Of a stretch of DNA of 64,000 bases, positions 30,922-40,474 are shown piece by piece. The notes under the pieces are model-generated. The model saw nothing but the letters and a program-made list of their open reading frames with translations. It was not told where the DNA came from and made no database searches. A program made the position numbers and the translations under genes. This stretch comes from JBHICC01 sp046759385. Lineage in GTDB: Bacteria; Pseudomonadota; Gammaproteobacteria; Acidiferrobacterales; SPGG2. The stretch covers positions 1-64,000 of the forward strand of contig JBHICC010000004.1 in the NCBI GenBank assembly GCA_046759385.1, given 5' to 3'. Each line of letters opens with the position of its first letter. Position 1 is the stretch's first letter.

Positions 30922-33730
30922 TACTAAGCCGTTCGCTCTTCTCAAACTTTGCATATTGCACTGGGCGCAGTTTTCTCAATTGCTCAAAGCTCTTTCTTAC
31001 CCATTCATCATAGACGTCGTCGGCGACCCGCTTGGCGTTAAGCTCGTGAATTTCGATCGCCTTTTCCTCGAAGGGGTATGCTTGCTCCTCAAGCAAAACG
31101 TCGTACTGTTCGAGTTCCTGAGTGGATAGTCCCTTTGGACGTTCGGACGCGATCAGGTCGCGGCTCAGGCTGTGGTAAATCTCGGCGATACGAAAAGTCG
31201 CCGCCGTCGTGTATTCGGCCACACCGTAGTCAGTAGCACGACCGTACGCTTTGAGGGCCACTTGCATCTTCTTTTTTTTCGCCTTTAGGCTACTTGCGAG
31301 CGGAATAACCAACCGCAGCTCGGCAAACTCCCGATACGCACGTTCGCCGAGTGAGAAAGCCGCTTTCGCTGCTAGGTAGCGTGTACGCTCTGTGTGTTGC
31401 TTGCGGTCAGTGTCTGCGGCGTCGACAATCTGCCTCAGCCAATAGTAGTACGTTGTACCCTGCCTACTCGTCAGATAGAGCTGCGCAAGCCGGTGGCGCG
31501 CCTCTATCCCCTGTTCGAAAGCGTCGGGAAACACCCGGATGTACCGTTTGTAGACGGCCACCGCGGACTTTCTGTGCGCACCCTTTTCATATAGTTCGGC
31601 CGCCTGCCACAGAGCTTCTCGTTTTACCTTTCTGTCTGATCGCTGAGCAGCGATGTGTTCAAACACCGCGGCCGCACGCCCCCACTGTTTGCCTTCTAGA
31701 TAGGCCGCAGCCAGCTTCTCGGGGACATCACCTTGCAAAGGGTGATTAGGGAAACTCTTGCGAAAGCTCTCCAGTACGCTTACTGCACGACGCCAATCCT
31801 TCAACGCGATCAGGCCCGCGGCGGCGTCGTACTCAGCGGTGGGCGTGATCGATGACGTGGGCGCGATTTTCCTCACGCGCAGAAAATGGGACACCGCCAC
31901 CTGCAGGTTGCCGGCAACACGCTCTTGTTCACCTTGCTTGTAAACGGAGGACGCTAATCGCTCTATCAGCTCGGTTCGTTTCACATCATCGTTCGGTGTC
32001 AAATGCAGCACCGCCTGATAGGCGTGCTCAGCCTCAGCATAGGCGCTCTGTTCAAACTGTGCGTGGGCAATCACGGTCCATGCAGTGCGGCGCAGCCCCA
32101 TCGCGGGTAACGGCTTCATGATGACGACGCGCCGCGCCGCCTCGGTGGCTTGCTTTAACTCATTAAGTGCGAACAGGTCTTCAGCGGCTTTTGTTACGAC
32201 GGCCGGAGCACGCTTATCGCGGGGGAAAGCATCCGCAAAACGCACGGCGCTCGCGAGCGAGCGACGCCGGTATTCCGCACGCTTGCGCCCACGGAGCTCT
32301 TGTTCGCGTTTTTTATGCGCGAGCAACGCCGCGTAGCCAGCTTCAGCGCCGTCCGCATGTGGCGCATATGTGTAAGCGGTTTTCTCATACTGAATCGCCG
32401 CTTCGCCATAGCGTTTGCCATCAAACAACGTCTCGGCGAGCAGAAAGTTCATCTTTGGCGCGTGTCTATCGTCGGGAAACGCTTGCACGAACTCGCCGTA
32501 CCAGCGGGCTGCGAAGTGGTAGTCAGCCGCCTTGCGGCTGCGTTGCGCCTGGGCGTGAAAGTGGCGAGCCAGATCTTCGATGTTGCGCTTGAGATGAGGC
32601 GCAATCATTGCCTGCGTAGCTCTGTCTTGCGCCGTCCAGAACTTACTACCCACGCCGTAAGCGGTGATGAGTTTCTCCTTGGCGCTGAGCAGCAGCGTCG
32701 GGAAACGGCCCTGCTTATACGCGTCGATGATCTTCACTTGGAACAGCGGCGCGCGTTGCTCGCTCGCGTGCTCCCTGATGAACTCATCGAAAACGTTAGC
32801 CGCGTCCTGATAGCGTTCTTGCTTGATGTAAAGCTTTCCCAAATTGTCGTACACGTCCGCTTCGTACGGGCGCGCCCCCTTTTTCTTGAAATATCGGGTG
32901 ATTGTTTTTTCACCGCCTAGATAAGAAAAACTCAGGGTCGTGACCCTGTAAGTATCGTTTACAAGCTCCTGGTCGCCTCGACCAAGAGACCGAACTTCTT
33001 TCTGTGTGTCGCGGGATTCAACACGGGCAAGCTTACGATCGAGCAGCGTGGAAAATGAATCCAGCGCAGGTTCATAGCGCGATTGCTTAAATAGTGACCA
33101 TCCATGTTTGTACAACGCGCGTTCATAGAACAGAGAAGTATCACCGAACTTTATAACGGCCGAATACGCACGTTCCGAGGCGCGATACGATTCCTTGACA
33201 AACAGCAGTTCACCTCGTCGGAACTGTACTTCGTCAATAAACTTCACATCTGGATATCGCTCGACCAGCCGATCCAACGTGCGAAGCGCGTGCCGGTAGT
33301 CCCCATTCTGCTCATACGCACGCGCCAGTTGATAAAATACCTGATCGTTGCCGGGGTAGTTTGGATGCGTACGCAGGAGTTCAACATAGGTCTTAATGGC
33401 CTTCTGGTAGTCCGCGGGCTTCAGCTTGGCTTCACCTTTCCCGCCTTGTTCCAGCTGCTTTGCTTTGTCTAGGTATGCGGCCTCGGTTCGCTCCATTTCC
33501 AGGTCTGCGAGCCGGCGCATCGCCTCGGCCCGCAGCGGATCACTCTCTTCTTTCTTAAGAAAGTCACGATAGCTTTGGATCGCCTTGTTTCGACCACCCT
33601 GGCTCGGGGCTTGCTGCTGCACCTCGAAATTCCGATCCTCAATGTTCTTGATCGCATCCTCGGTCGGCGCGGATACGCATCCAGTGAGGATGAGACAGAG
33701 GATGAGCACGTTGTAACGTACGTTTGTCAT
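30908..33730 (-). CDS. Large TPR outer-membrane lipoprotein, 940 residues
   Basis: The signal MTNVRYNVLILCLILTGC ends in a lipobox (ILTGC). The mature protein is almost wholly TPR-like helical repeats, about 15-20 units, for example DQVFYQLARAYEQNGDYRHA, VQFRRGELLFVKESYRASER and LYKHGWSLFKQSRYEPALDS. The C-terminal part (from about 700) keeps repeats and ends near the 211-residue TPR gene. It overlaps the upstream TPR gene by 4 bases (33727-33730). It should be a periplasm-facing scaffold, like the large TPR proteins of the Glt machinery. Confidence 0.9.
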   Translation of the reverse strand: MTNVRYNVLILCLILTGCVSAPTEDAIKNIEDRNFEVQQQAPSQGGRNKAIQSYRDFLKKEESDPLRAEAMRRLADLEMERTEAAYLDKAKQLEQGGKGEAKLKPADYQKAIKTYVELLRTHPNYPGNDQVFYQLARAYEQNGDYRHALRTLDRLVERYPDVKFIDEVQFRRGELLFVKESYRASERAYSAVIKFGDTSLFYERALYKHGWSLFKQSRYEPALDSFSTLLDRKLARVESRDTQKEVRSLGRGDQELVNDTYRVTTLSFSYLGGEKTITRYFKKKGARPYEADVYDNLGKLYIKQERYQDAANVFDEFIREHASEQRAPLFQVKIIDAYKQGRFPTLLLSAKEKLITAYGVGSKFWTAQDRATQAMIAPHLKRNIEDLARHFHAQAQRSRKAADYHFAARWYGEFVQAFPDDRHAPKMNFLLAETLFDGKRYGEAAIQYEKTAYTYAPHADGAEAGYAALLAHKKREQELRGRKRAEYRRRSLASAVRFADAFPRDKRAPAVVTKAAEDLFALNELKQATEAARRVVIMKPLPAMGLRRTAWTVIAHAQFEQSAYAEAEHAYQAVLHLTPNDDVKRTELIERLASSVYKQGEQERVAGNLQVAVSHFLRVRKIAPTSSITPTAEYDAAAGLIALKDWRRAVSVLESFRKSFPNHPLQGDVPEKLAAAYLEGKQWGRAAAVFEHIAAQRSDRKVKREALWQAAELYEKGAHRKSAVAVYKRYIRVFPDAFEQGIEARHRLAQLYLTSRQGTTYYYWLRQIVDAADTDRKQHTERTRYLAAKAAFSLGERAYREFAELRLVIPLASSLKAKKKKMQVALKAYGRATDYGVAEYTTAATFRIAEIYHSLSRDLIASERPKGLSTQELEQYDVLLEEQAYPFEEKAIEIHELNAKRVADDVYDEWVRKSFEQLRKLRPVQYAKFEKSERLSNAIQ

Positions 33731-35889
33731 CGTGTTTGCTCGGCGTGCCCAGCTGATCGGTCATAGACTTGGGCGATGCCAAACCGCGCTTGCGTAACAT
33801 AGGCACGAAGCCGGCTCTGTTGCCGCTCGAGTTCCTGCGCTGCCTGTTGCTGGAGATATTGCTCGTGGATACGAACGAGCGCACCGACCTTGGTTTGCAG
33901 CTGAGCGATACGCACGCGTAGCGGGGCAATACGTGCCTCGAGGTCTTCGTTTTGTGTGTCGGTGATCGCCGCTGATTTCGTCGCTAGATGCGGTTGTGAT
34001 ATTTCATCACTTGACTGGATGTTGGCAGTCGTGGTTTGCCAGAGACTGGGCTCGTAGTCGCTACTGAATTGCCAGTATGCGGCGTCGTTGAGTCGTCCGC
34101 ACGCGTTGTTATCTGCCGTAACATTTTCCACTGTCGCTTCTTGTGCGATCTTCTGTTTGACTGACGCTAATGAACGCGCTAGTTCTGGTGTCGCCGTTAC
34201 GGCTGTAGACCAGCAGCCCAGATTCTTGGAAAGCGACAGAAGGTCGCGGTAGTTTTTTAATGTCGCTTGAAAAGCGTGGCTGGCGAACACATGGATGAGG
34301 TAACGGTTTTCCGACGTGTCTGAGAACAACTCCTCCGGAACGACCCATAGCTGTTGGCTTATATCTCTGTCCGCAACGACACCCACCACCAGCTTGCCTG
34401 ATCGCAGCGTTTCAATCGCGTGTCCCAATCGCTCAATCTCGGCGTTGTAAACGGTGATAGCGTTCTCGTACTGCTCGATCGCCTGTTGGTAAGCCTCGAG
34501 GTTGCTCAGCGCATAGGGCACCGCTAGCAGAGACTCCTGCACGGCGACATCGATGTCACCTCGGTTCCGTAACTCCATCCAAGGTGCGAGTGACTGCTTA
34601 TGTTTGCCTCTTGCCGACAGTGCCCATCCCAGTCCTAGCAGCGCTTTGTTGGAGAACGGCCCGCTTAGACGCACCTCTCTGAAATAGGACTTCGCTTTCT
34701 GGGGATCAGGCACACCTAAGAAGGCGAAGCCGAGCGCGAGATTCGCTTTATCTCTCAGGGCCTTCATCTCGCTATCCTTGGCCCGCATCCGCGCGATCTT
34801 CTCGAGTAACGCGACACCTTCCTGAATACGACCGATCTGAATAAGGCCCACCCCCATGTTATAGCGGGCATAAGTGACCCATTCCGATTTGCCGGTGAGC
34901 TGACTGAGCACAGCGACCCCTTCGCCATACCGGTTGCGCTTCATTAATACCAGCGCAAGCAGAATACGTTGCTCGGCTTGTAGCGCCGGAGACAGCGGCT
35001 GGCGCATACGCAGAAGCGTTTGTTGCGCTTCTTTGAGATATCCCCGTTGGTACCAGCTCTTTGCTAAAGAGAAACGCACCCTTGCCTCAACATCCGGCGG
35101 CACCCCTTGCTTCAAGAGTCGGGCAAACAACCGGCTGGACTCGCGATGAAGCCCGTAAGCCCGATACAGGTCAGCCAACAGCAACGCGGCCTCATATTCG
35201 TGGCGCGTTACCCTGCGCATCGTTTGCGCCGACATGAGCTTAGTGACAGCGGCGAAATATCTCTTCTGGTATGCCTCGAACAAGACCTCACCGAAGTGAG
35301 GGTCCTGAACGTGCCGCACCGAGCGGTCACGAGGAAGTATCGGTAGATGGAGCTCGGGTTGACGCATGCCAAGCGGCTTAACGATGGCCATCTCGACGCG
35401 TTTGGGACCAGCGCGCTTGTTTACGATCATCGATGCGCTCTGCCCATATGGACGACCTTTTGCGGTTCTGCCTTTCAGGGACACAGCGAGGTCGTGCTCA
35501 CCTTCACTAAGATTGCCGGTGTAGAGCCGATGCACGCCGCCGCGAAGGAGCGCTTTGGCCTCCACTTCCGAATAGCGATGGCGCGCGATCAGTTGGTCAT
35601 TGATTCTGAGCTCGGCCGCGTCCAGTAACACCGGGCTGTTGCCATCGATTGACAGCGACACGGTGATGCGCGTTTCGGTAGGATACGTAAGCGCTTCGCT
35701 GAGGATTAGCAGGTCCCGGTTGACCCGCAGGACTTCCTTTTTCAACAGCTGGGTGGTGCCGTCGAGGCTGCGGAAATTGAGCTTCGGCGACAAGGTGTAG
35801 GCATCACCAGCCAAGGTCAGGCAGGCTGCCGCTACCCAGGCTGACCATAGGCGTGCGCTGCCCGCCTTTCTCGTGCGACTCTTGGACAT
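33727..35889 (-). CDS. Secreted TPR protein, 720 residues, first gene of the cluster
   Basis: The open frame extends to 36084, but only the ATG at 35889 (MSKSRTRKAGSARLWSAWVA) gives a Sec signal peptide, cleaved near GDAYT. The first 150 mature residues lack repeats (SPKLNFRSLDGTTQLLKK, SVSLSIDGNSPVLLDAAELR, LYTGNLSEGEHDLAVSLKGR) and look like a beta-rich domain. Residues about 200-480 hold TPR units (YEAALLLADLYRAYGLHRES, YARYNMGVGLIQIGRIQEGV). The C-terminus is a coiled coil (ARIAPLRVRIAQLQTKVGAL, QQQAAQELERQQSRLRAYV). It is the leading gene of the eight-gene envelope cluster. Confidence 0.87.
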   Translation of the reverse strand: MSKSRTRKAGSARLWSAWVAAACLTLAGDAYTLSPKLNFRSLDGTTQLLKKEVLRVNRDLLILSEALTYPTETRITVSLSIDGNSPVLLDAAELRINDQLIARHRYSEVEAKALLRGGVHRLYTGNLSEGEHDLAVSLKGRTAKGRPYGQSASMIVNKRAGPKRVEMAIVKPLGMRQPELHLPILPRDRSVRHVQDPHFGEVLFEAYQKRYFAAVTKLMSAQTMRRVTRHEYEAALLLADLYRAYGLHRESSRLFARLLKQGVPPDVEARVRFSLAKSWYQRGYLKEAQQTLLRMRQPLSPALQAEQRILLALVLMKRNRYGEGVAVLSQLTGKSEWVTYARYNMGVGLIQIGRIQEGVALLEKIARMRAKDSEMKALRDKANLALGFAFLGVPDPQKAKSYFREVRLSGPFSNKALLGLGWALSARGKHKQSLAPWMELRNRGDIDVAVQESLLAVPYALSNLEAYQQAIEQYENAITVYNAEIERLGHAIETLRSGKLVVGVVADRDISQQLWVVPEELFSDTSENRYLIHVFASHAFQATLKNYRDLLSLSKNLGCWSTAVTATPELARSLASVKQKIAQEATVENVTADNNACGRLNDAAYWQFSSDYEPSLWQTTTANIQSSDEISQPHLATKSAAITDTQNEDLEARIAPLRVRIAQLQTKVGALVRIHEQYLQQQAAQELERQQSRLRAYVTQARFGIAQVYDRSAGHAEQTR

Positions 35890-36116
35890 CCAGTATTTCA
35901 GTGCTTTCGCTGCTCTTGGGCTATGGGCAAGCAATGTGCCACCCGACGGTAGGACCGGACCGAACTGATCCTCAGGGGCCCTCAGGCGAGTATAGTCAGG
36001 GGGAGACGAAGCGGCCGGGGACTGGTGCAGCGCAAAAACCGGGTACCCGCGTGATCCCATGGCAGCCGAGCCGCGGATGTTCAACGCGGCGGAGTCGGGT
36101 CTGGGACTGGCAGGCG

Positions 36117-37751
36117 CTAGTCGTTCAGCGCACGTGCTTGTTCACGCAGCACAGTCTTTTGGATCTTGCCGGTCGAGGTCTTGGGGAGCTCACAGAATAT
36201 CACTTTCCTGGGGACCTTGAAGTGTGCCATGTTGTCGCGGCAGAAGTTGATAATCTCCGCGTCACTAACATCATTGGCACCCGCCTTAAGCGTGATGAAC
36301 GCGCAGACTGCCTCGCCCCATTTCTCGTCCGGGCGTGCGACCACGGCCGCTTCCATCACCGCCGGATGTTTGTACAACGTCTCTTCTATCTCAAGGCTCG
36401 AGATGTTCTCACCGCCAGAGATGATGATGTCCTTGGCGCGATCCTTGATCTCGATATAACCATCGGGATGGACGACTCCGAGATCACCGGTCCGAAGCCA
36501 ACCGCCTGACAGGGCGTCGTCCGTTGCTTGCGGATTCTTGAGATAGCCCTTCATCACCGTATTCCCTCGCAGCCACAACTCGCCAACGGTTTCGCCATCC
36601 GCCGGCACATCGACGTGGCTTTCACGATCGATCACGCGGAGGTCATCGAGCGTCGGGTAGCGCACGCCCTGGCGTGCGATCATTGCTGTCTGCTGTGACT
36701 TATCGAGAGCGTCCCAATCCTGTTGCCACGCACAGAGCATCGCCGGTCCGAAGCTCTCGGTAAGGCCGTAGAGATGAATAACGTGGAAGCCCATTGCTTC
36801 CATTTGGCTGATTACCGTGCTCGGTGGCGCCGCCCCGCCGGTTGCGACCTCAACGGTTTGGGGGAATCGACGCTTTGTTTTCTCAGGCGCATTGATCAAG
36901 GTGTTGAGCACAATCGGCGCGCCACACATGTGCGTGACTCTGTTCATCACGATTGACTCGAACACCAACGCAGGATCGACCTTACGCAGACACACGTGGG
37001 TCCCGCCGACGGCTGTAACTGCCCAGGTGTAAGTCCAGCCGTTACAGTGAAACATGGGAAGGGTCCAAAGATAGACCGAATCAGGGTGCAACCCGATGGC
37101 CATACTGTTCCCGAGCGCGTTCAAGTAGGCCCCGCGGTGGTGGTAGACCACACCCTTTGGGTTACCCGTTGTGCCGGACGTATAGTTGAGCGTAATTGCC
37201 TGCCATTCATCTTGCGGGCCTGACCATACGTAATCAGGATCTCCCTCATCGAGGAAAGTCTCGTATTCCTGCTGCCCGATGGCCGTGCCCCCCTCACCGA
37301 GGGGGTCGTCGATGTCTATAACAACGGGGCAATCGGGTAGCTGTTCTAGTGCTTTGCTGATGACACCGCTGAACTGCCGATCTGCAATCAGCAACTTGGC
37401 TTCGCCGTGCTGAAGGATGAAGGCAATGGTGTTTGCATCCAGTCGGATGTTAAGCGCATTCAGCACCGCGCCACACATGGGTACACCATAATGAGCTTCG
37501 AGCAATGCCGGCACATTGGGTGCCATCACCGATACGGTATCGCCAGGCGCAATGCCACGACTGACCAACGCTGAGGCCAAGCGCCGGCAGCGGGTGTAAA
37601 AAGTGGCATAGTCGAAACGCGTATCGCCGTGAATAATCGCCGTCTTGTTGGGGTACACAGCTGCCGAGCGCGCAAGGAAGGAAATGGGAGTAAGCGGCCT
37701 GAAGTTAGCCGCGGTCTTGTCGAGGTGTTGGTCGTACTTATTCATCATCAT
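36117..37751 (-). CDS. AMP-binding acyl-CoA synthetase, paralogue of the one at 9134
   Basis: 544 residues from the ATG at 37751, one of three consecutive methionines; a GTG or ATG further upstream is possible. Motifs are YTSGTTGNPKGVVYHHRGAY, HLYGLTESFGPAMLCAWQQ, GGWLRTGDLGVVHPDGYIEI and the C-terminal PKTSTGKIQKTVLREQ. The protein is very similar to the enzyme at 9134-10786, sharing for instance the segments YTRCRRLAxAL and RLDANTI. It lies between the TPR cluster and the DUF6285/kinase/dehydrogenase operon on the same strand, with an 83-bp gap to the latter, and probably activates the acid that operon consumes. Confidence 0.94.
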   Translation of the reverse strand: MMMNKYDQHLDKTAANFRPLTPISFLARSAAVYPNKTAIIHGDTRFDYATFYTRCRRLASALVSRGIAPGDTVSVMAPNVPALLEAHYGVPMCGAVLNALNIRLDANTIAFILQHGEAKLLIADRQFSGVISKALEQLPDCPVVIDIDDPLGEGGTAIGQQEYETFLDEGDPDYVWSGPQDEWQAITLNYTSGTTGNPKGVVYHHRGAYLNALGNSMAIGLHPDSVYLWTLPMFHCNGWTYTWAVTAVGGTHVCLRKVDPALVFESIVMNRVTHMCGAPIVLNTLINAPEKTKRRFPQTVEVATGGAAPPSTVISQMEAMGFHVIHLYGLTESFGPAMLCAWQQDWDALDKSQQTAMIARQGVRYPTLDDLRVIDRESHVDVPADGETVGELWLRGNTVMKGYLKNPQATDDALSGGWLRTGDLGVVHPDGYIEIKDRAKDIIISGGENISSLEIEETLYKHPAVMEAAVVARPDEKWGEAVCAFITLKAGANDVSDAEIINFCRDNMAHFKVPRKVIFCELPKTSTGKIQKTVLREQARALND

Positions 37752-37834
37752 TGAACGCATTCCAACTTTGCAGCACACGCTGAGCTGCTTTCCTTCTGCG
37801 TACGTCCGTAACGCATTAAGGGCCGTTCTTGAAA

Positions 37835-38236
37835 TTACTCATCGCTAAGCCCGGCGCCCTTGAGGTACTTCGGGTTGCTTATGCGTAATCTTGCTTGCAC
37901 ATGCGCGAAAAGCATTTCACGTAACCGCTCACCGGTCTTGCCATCGAATCGGCCAGCGCGAATATCGCGCGCCAGTCGTGCCTCGAGCGCGGCGAGCTGT
38001 CTCGCCGTTGTCTTGTTGGTGCCAACACAGCTAGCGCCATAGAGCTCAGTGAACATCTGCAGCTCCAGCTCGGCAACGGCTTTACCGTCCTTCGCTTCGC
38101 GCGCCGCGATGCCGATCGCGTTGGCCACCATCAAGGCTGAATACCTGCACTCGTCTGTGATCTCAGGGAGCAACTCCTTTAGCAACGTCTCGCGCGCCAC
38201 CACAAGCAGTTCTGCTCCAACTGGCCGGTCAGGCAC
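37835..38236 (-). CDS. DUF6285 domain-containing protein
   Basis: 133 residues from the GTG at 38236, which has GGGAG seven bases upstream; the frame also has an ATG at 38263. The start VPDRPVGAELLVVARETLLK matches the DUF6285 family, as does SALMVANAIGIAAREAKDGK. The protein is a helical bundle of unknown function. It overlaps the stop of the phosphotransferase gene by 8 bases. DUF6285 genes are typically found right beside APH-type kinase and acyl-CoA dehydrogenase genes, which is exactly the arrangement here. Confidence 0.88.
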   Translation of the reverse strand: MPDRPVGAELLVVARETLLKELLPEITDECRYSALMVANAIGIAAREAKDGKAVAELELQMFTELYGASCVGTNKTTARQLAALEARLARDIRAGRFDGKTGERLREMLFAHVQARLRISNPKYLKGAGLSDE

Positions 38237-39272
38237 GCGCCGGCTCCCGTTTCTCGAGTTCATGGATCTGCAGAAACATGTCGAGTTCCATCTCTGGCAC
38301 CATGCGACCGGTCAGCGCGAGCTCGAGCGACGTCTGTTCACCCGAAAGATGGCGCTCGGCTTGCTGAAGGGCGATAATCGCCCAGCGTACCGCCGCCATC
38401 GCTTCCCAGTAGCCCACACGCTCATAATCGACAGGACGACCCGATATATGCTCATAGCCACGATAGAAGGCCGTGCGACTGCCGAGGCCGCCCGCTTCCC
38501 GGTCCCAAGCACCGAATCGCCAACAACGCGCGCAGAACCATCCAAGGTCTTCGTACGGATCACTCCACGATGCGAATTCCCAATCGACGATACCCGTGAG
38601 CGCGCGGCCGTCCACCATATAGTTACCGGTTCGGTAATCGCTGTGACACAGCGCCACGTTGCCTGCGGCGGGTGCACATTGCTCGAGCCATCGCAATCCC
38701 CATTCCAATGCAGGCTCTGCGCCAGGCAGCGCGTCGAGCGCGCGCCGATAAAGCGCGATCCGCGCGAATGTCGGCGAAGGTTCGGGCACCGGCAAGAAGT
38801 CCAACCGATCCACGGGTGGCCGGACACGATGTAGGCGAGCCAGCTCTTCGCCCAACTGCTCGACCAAGGTCTCGCGTTGTGCCTCAGGCATGGCGCTCCG
38901 CACCAGCGGTCTGCCCGAGGCTGACCCCCGAAGTCGTCGCATAATGAAAAATGGGCGGCCAAGCACCGCCTCGTTCTCGCATAACCACAGCGGTTCAGGC
39001 ACAGCGACGCCGGCCGCAAACGCGGTCTGCAGCACAGCGAACTCCTGTGGGCGAGACAAGCTGATTGAGACGCACGACGGTGAATCGGTGCGCAGTACCA
39101 AGGATTGCTGACCGGTCAACTCACCGCCGGTAACGTCGATTTCGAGTCCGTAGTTTTCCTGAACGGCGCCCCCACCGAGACGTTCCAGCCTCGCGACACG
39201 TGCCTCGGTCGCGCCGGCGGCCTGTGCAATAAACTCAGCTATTGCTCCATGTTGATGCTCGCTTAGTCCCAC
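38229..39272 (-). CDS. APH-family phosphotransferase (ACAD10/11-type kinase)
   Basis: 347 residues of the aminoglycoside phosphotransferase-like kinase fold. The catalytic loop LCHSDYRTGNYMV (HxDxxxGN) and the metal-binding GIVDWEFASWSDPYEDLGWF are visible. The N-terminal lobe has SLVLRTDSPSCVSISLSRPQ and a Gly-rich loop GGGAVQENYG. Related domains are fused to acyl-CoA dehydrogenases in mammalian ACAD10/11, where they phosphorylate 4-hydroxyacyl-CoA. Here kinase and dehydrogenase are separate but overlap by 10 bases, so a similar two-step activation of a hydroxylated acid is likely. Confidence 0.92.
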   Translation of the reverse strand: MGLSEHQHGAIAEFIAQAAGATEARVARLERLGGGAVQENYGLEIDVTGGELTGQQSLVLRTDSPSCVSISLSRPQEFAVLQTAFAAGVAVPEPLWLCENEAVLGRPFFIMRRLRGSASGRPLVRSAMPEAQRETLVEQLGEELARLHRVRPPVDRLDFLPVPEPSPTFARIALYRRALDALPGAEPALEWGLRWLEQCAPAAGNVALCHSDYRTGNYMVDGRALTGIVDWEFASWSDPYEDLGWFCARCWRFGAWDREAGGLGSRTAFYRGYEHISGRPVDYERVGYWEAMAAVRWAIIALQQAERHLSGEQTSLELALTGRMVPEMELDMFLQIHELEKREPARA

Positions 39273-40462
39273 GACCAGAACTCTGTTCCTTTATCGAACA
39301 AGTTGCGTGACAGCACCATCTTGTGTACCTCTGAGGCGCCATCGACGAGGCGCGCTTGTCGCGCATACCGGTACATCCATTCCAGTACGGTATCCTTTGA
39401 GTAACCTTTGGCGCCGCAAAGTTGAATCGCGGTATCGACGGCCTTGTGCAAGGTATCAGCGACTGCCACCTTGGCCATCGAGACTTCCTTGCGGGCGAAG
39501 TCGCCTTGATCCAGTTTCCACGCCGCATGCATCGTTAGCAACCGGCCGGCGTGTACGTCCAGTGCCGCTTCGCCAAGCATCCACTGCACGCCTTCATGGT
39601 CGGCAAGCGTTACCCCGAATGCCTCACGCTCCCGTATGTACGCCGTCGCGATTTCGAGTGCACGCCGGGCCATCCCAAGCCAGCGCATGCAGTGCGTCAG
39701 CCGCGCAGTGCCGAGTCGGATCTGTGTGACCTTGAGCCCATCACCGACCTCCATGAGACGATTCTCGTCAGGGATCTCGAGGCCATCAAACTTGAGCTCG
39801 CAATGTCCGCCGTGCTCTTCGGGTCCCATGACCGGAATTCGGCGCACTATGTGCCAGCCGGGATCGTCGCGATGAAACAAGAATGCGGTCAGACCTTTAC
39901 GTGCATCATCGGATGTGCGTGCGATCAGAATGAAGTGATGCGCGGCTTCAGCGCCGGTGATGAACCACTTATGGCCGCTGATGATCCATTTGTTCCCTTT
40001 CTTCGTTGCGGTGGTTCGCATCATACCCGCGGGATCGGAACCCGCACCTGGGTGTGGTTCCGTCATCACAATAGCCGAGCGCACCTCCCCGTCGATGATC
40101 GGTTGTAGCCAGTGCGCTTTTTGCACCTCGTTGCCTACCTTATTAAGCAGGATCATGTTGCCATCATCCGGGGCGGAGCAGTTGAAAACGGCAGGCCCGA
40201 AGATTGATCGGTTCATCTCTTCGTAACACGCGGTTATGCCAACGATCCCAAACCCTTGTCCACCGCGCTCCTTCGGCATCTGAAAACACCACAGTCCTTC
40301 GGAGCGCGCTTTCGTTCGTAGCTGCTGCAAATACACGTCTCTAATCATCTCACCTTCGTCGTAAGCCTCAGGTCTGACCTCAAGTGGGATGATGTGCTTA
40401 TCGACGAAAGCGCGGATGCGTTGTCGATACGTTTCAATCTCAGGGCTCAATGTGAAGTCCAT
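39263..40462 (-). CDS. Acyl-CoA dehydrogenase paired with APH-type kinase
   Basis: 399 residues of the acyl-CoA dehydrogenase fold: AIVMTEPHPGAGSDPAGMMR (FAD contact), SGHKWFITGAEAAHHFIL, and the C-terminal AIQLCGAKGYSKDTVLEWMY. The C-terminal catalytic Glu region of the usual type is replaced by RYARQARLVDGASEVHKMVL, as in ACAD11-type enzymes. It is the first gene of a cassette with the kinase and DUF6285, and the SDR gene lies 12 bases upstream, forming a four-gene minus-strand run. It probably removes phosphate during dehydration/oxidation of phosphorylated hydroxyacyl-CoA; that function is inferred from mammalian homologues. Confidence 0.92.
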   Translation of the reverse strand: MDFTLSPEIETYRQRIRAFVDKHIIPLEVRPEAYDEGEMIRDVYLQQLRTKARSEGLWCFQMPKERGGQGFGIVGITACYEEMNRSIFGPAVFNCSAPDDGNMILLNKVGNEVQKAHWLQPIIDGEVRSAIVMTEPHPGAGSDPAGMMRTTATKKGNKWIISGHKWFITGAEAAHHFILIARTSDDARKGLTAFLFHRDDPGWHIVRRIPVMGPEEHGGHCELKFDGLEIPDENRLMEVGDGLKVTQIRLGTARLTHCMRWLGMARRALEIATAYIREREAFGVTLADHEGVQWMLGEAALDVHAGRLLTMHAAWKLDQGDFARKEVSMAKVAVADTLHKAVDTAIQLCGAKGYSKDTVLEWMYRYARQARLVDGASEVHKMVLSRNLFDKGTEFWSWD

Positions 40463-40474
40463 GGCGTATCCTGC

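Noticed and set aside
32300..32920. 206-codon open frame opposite the 940-residue TPR gene
   Set aside because: The TPR repeats on the minus strand are continuous through this part.
38049..38834. 261-codon open frame opposite DUF6285 and the kinase gene
   Set aside because: It crosses two overlapping real genes on the other strand and has no family features.
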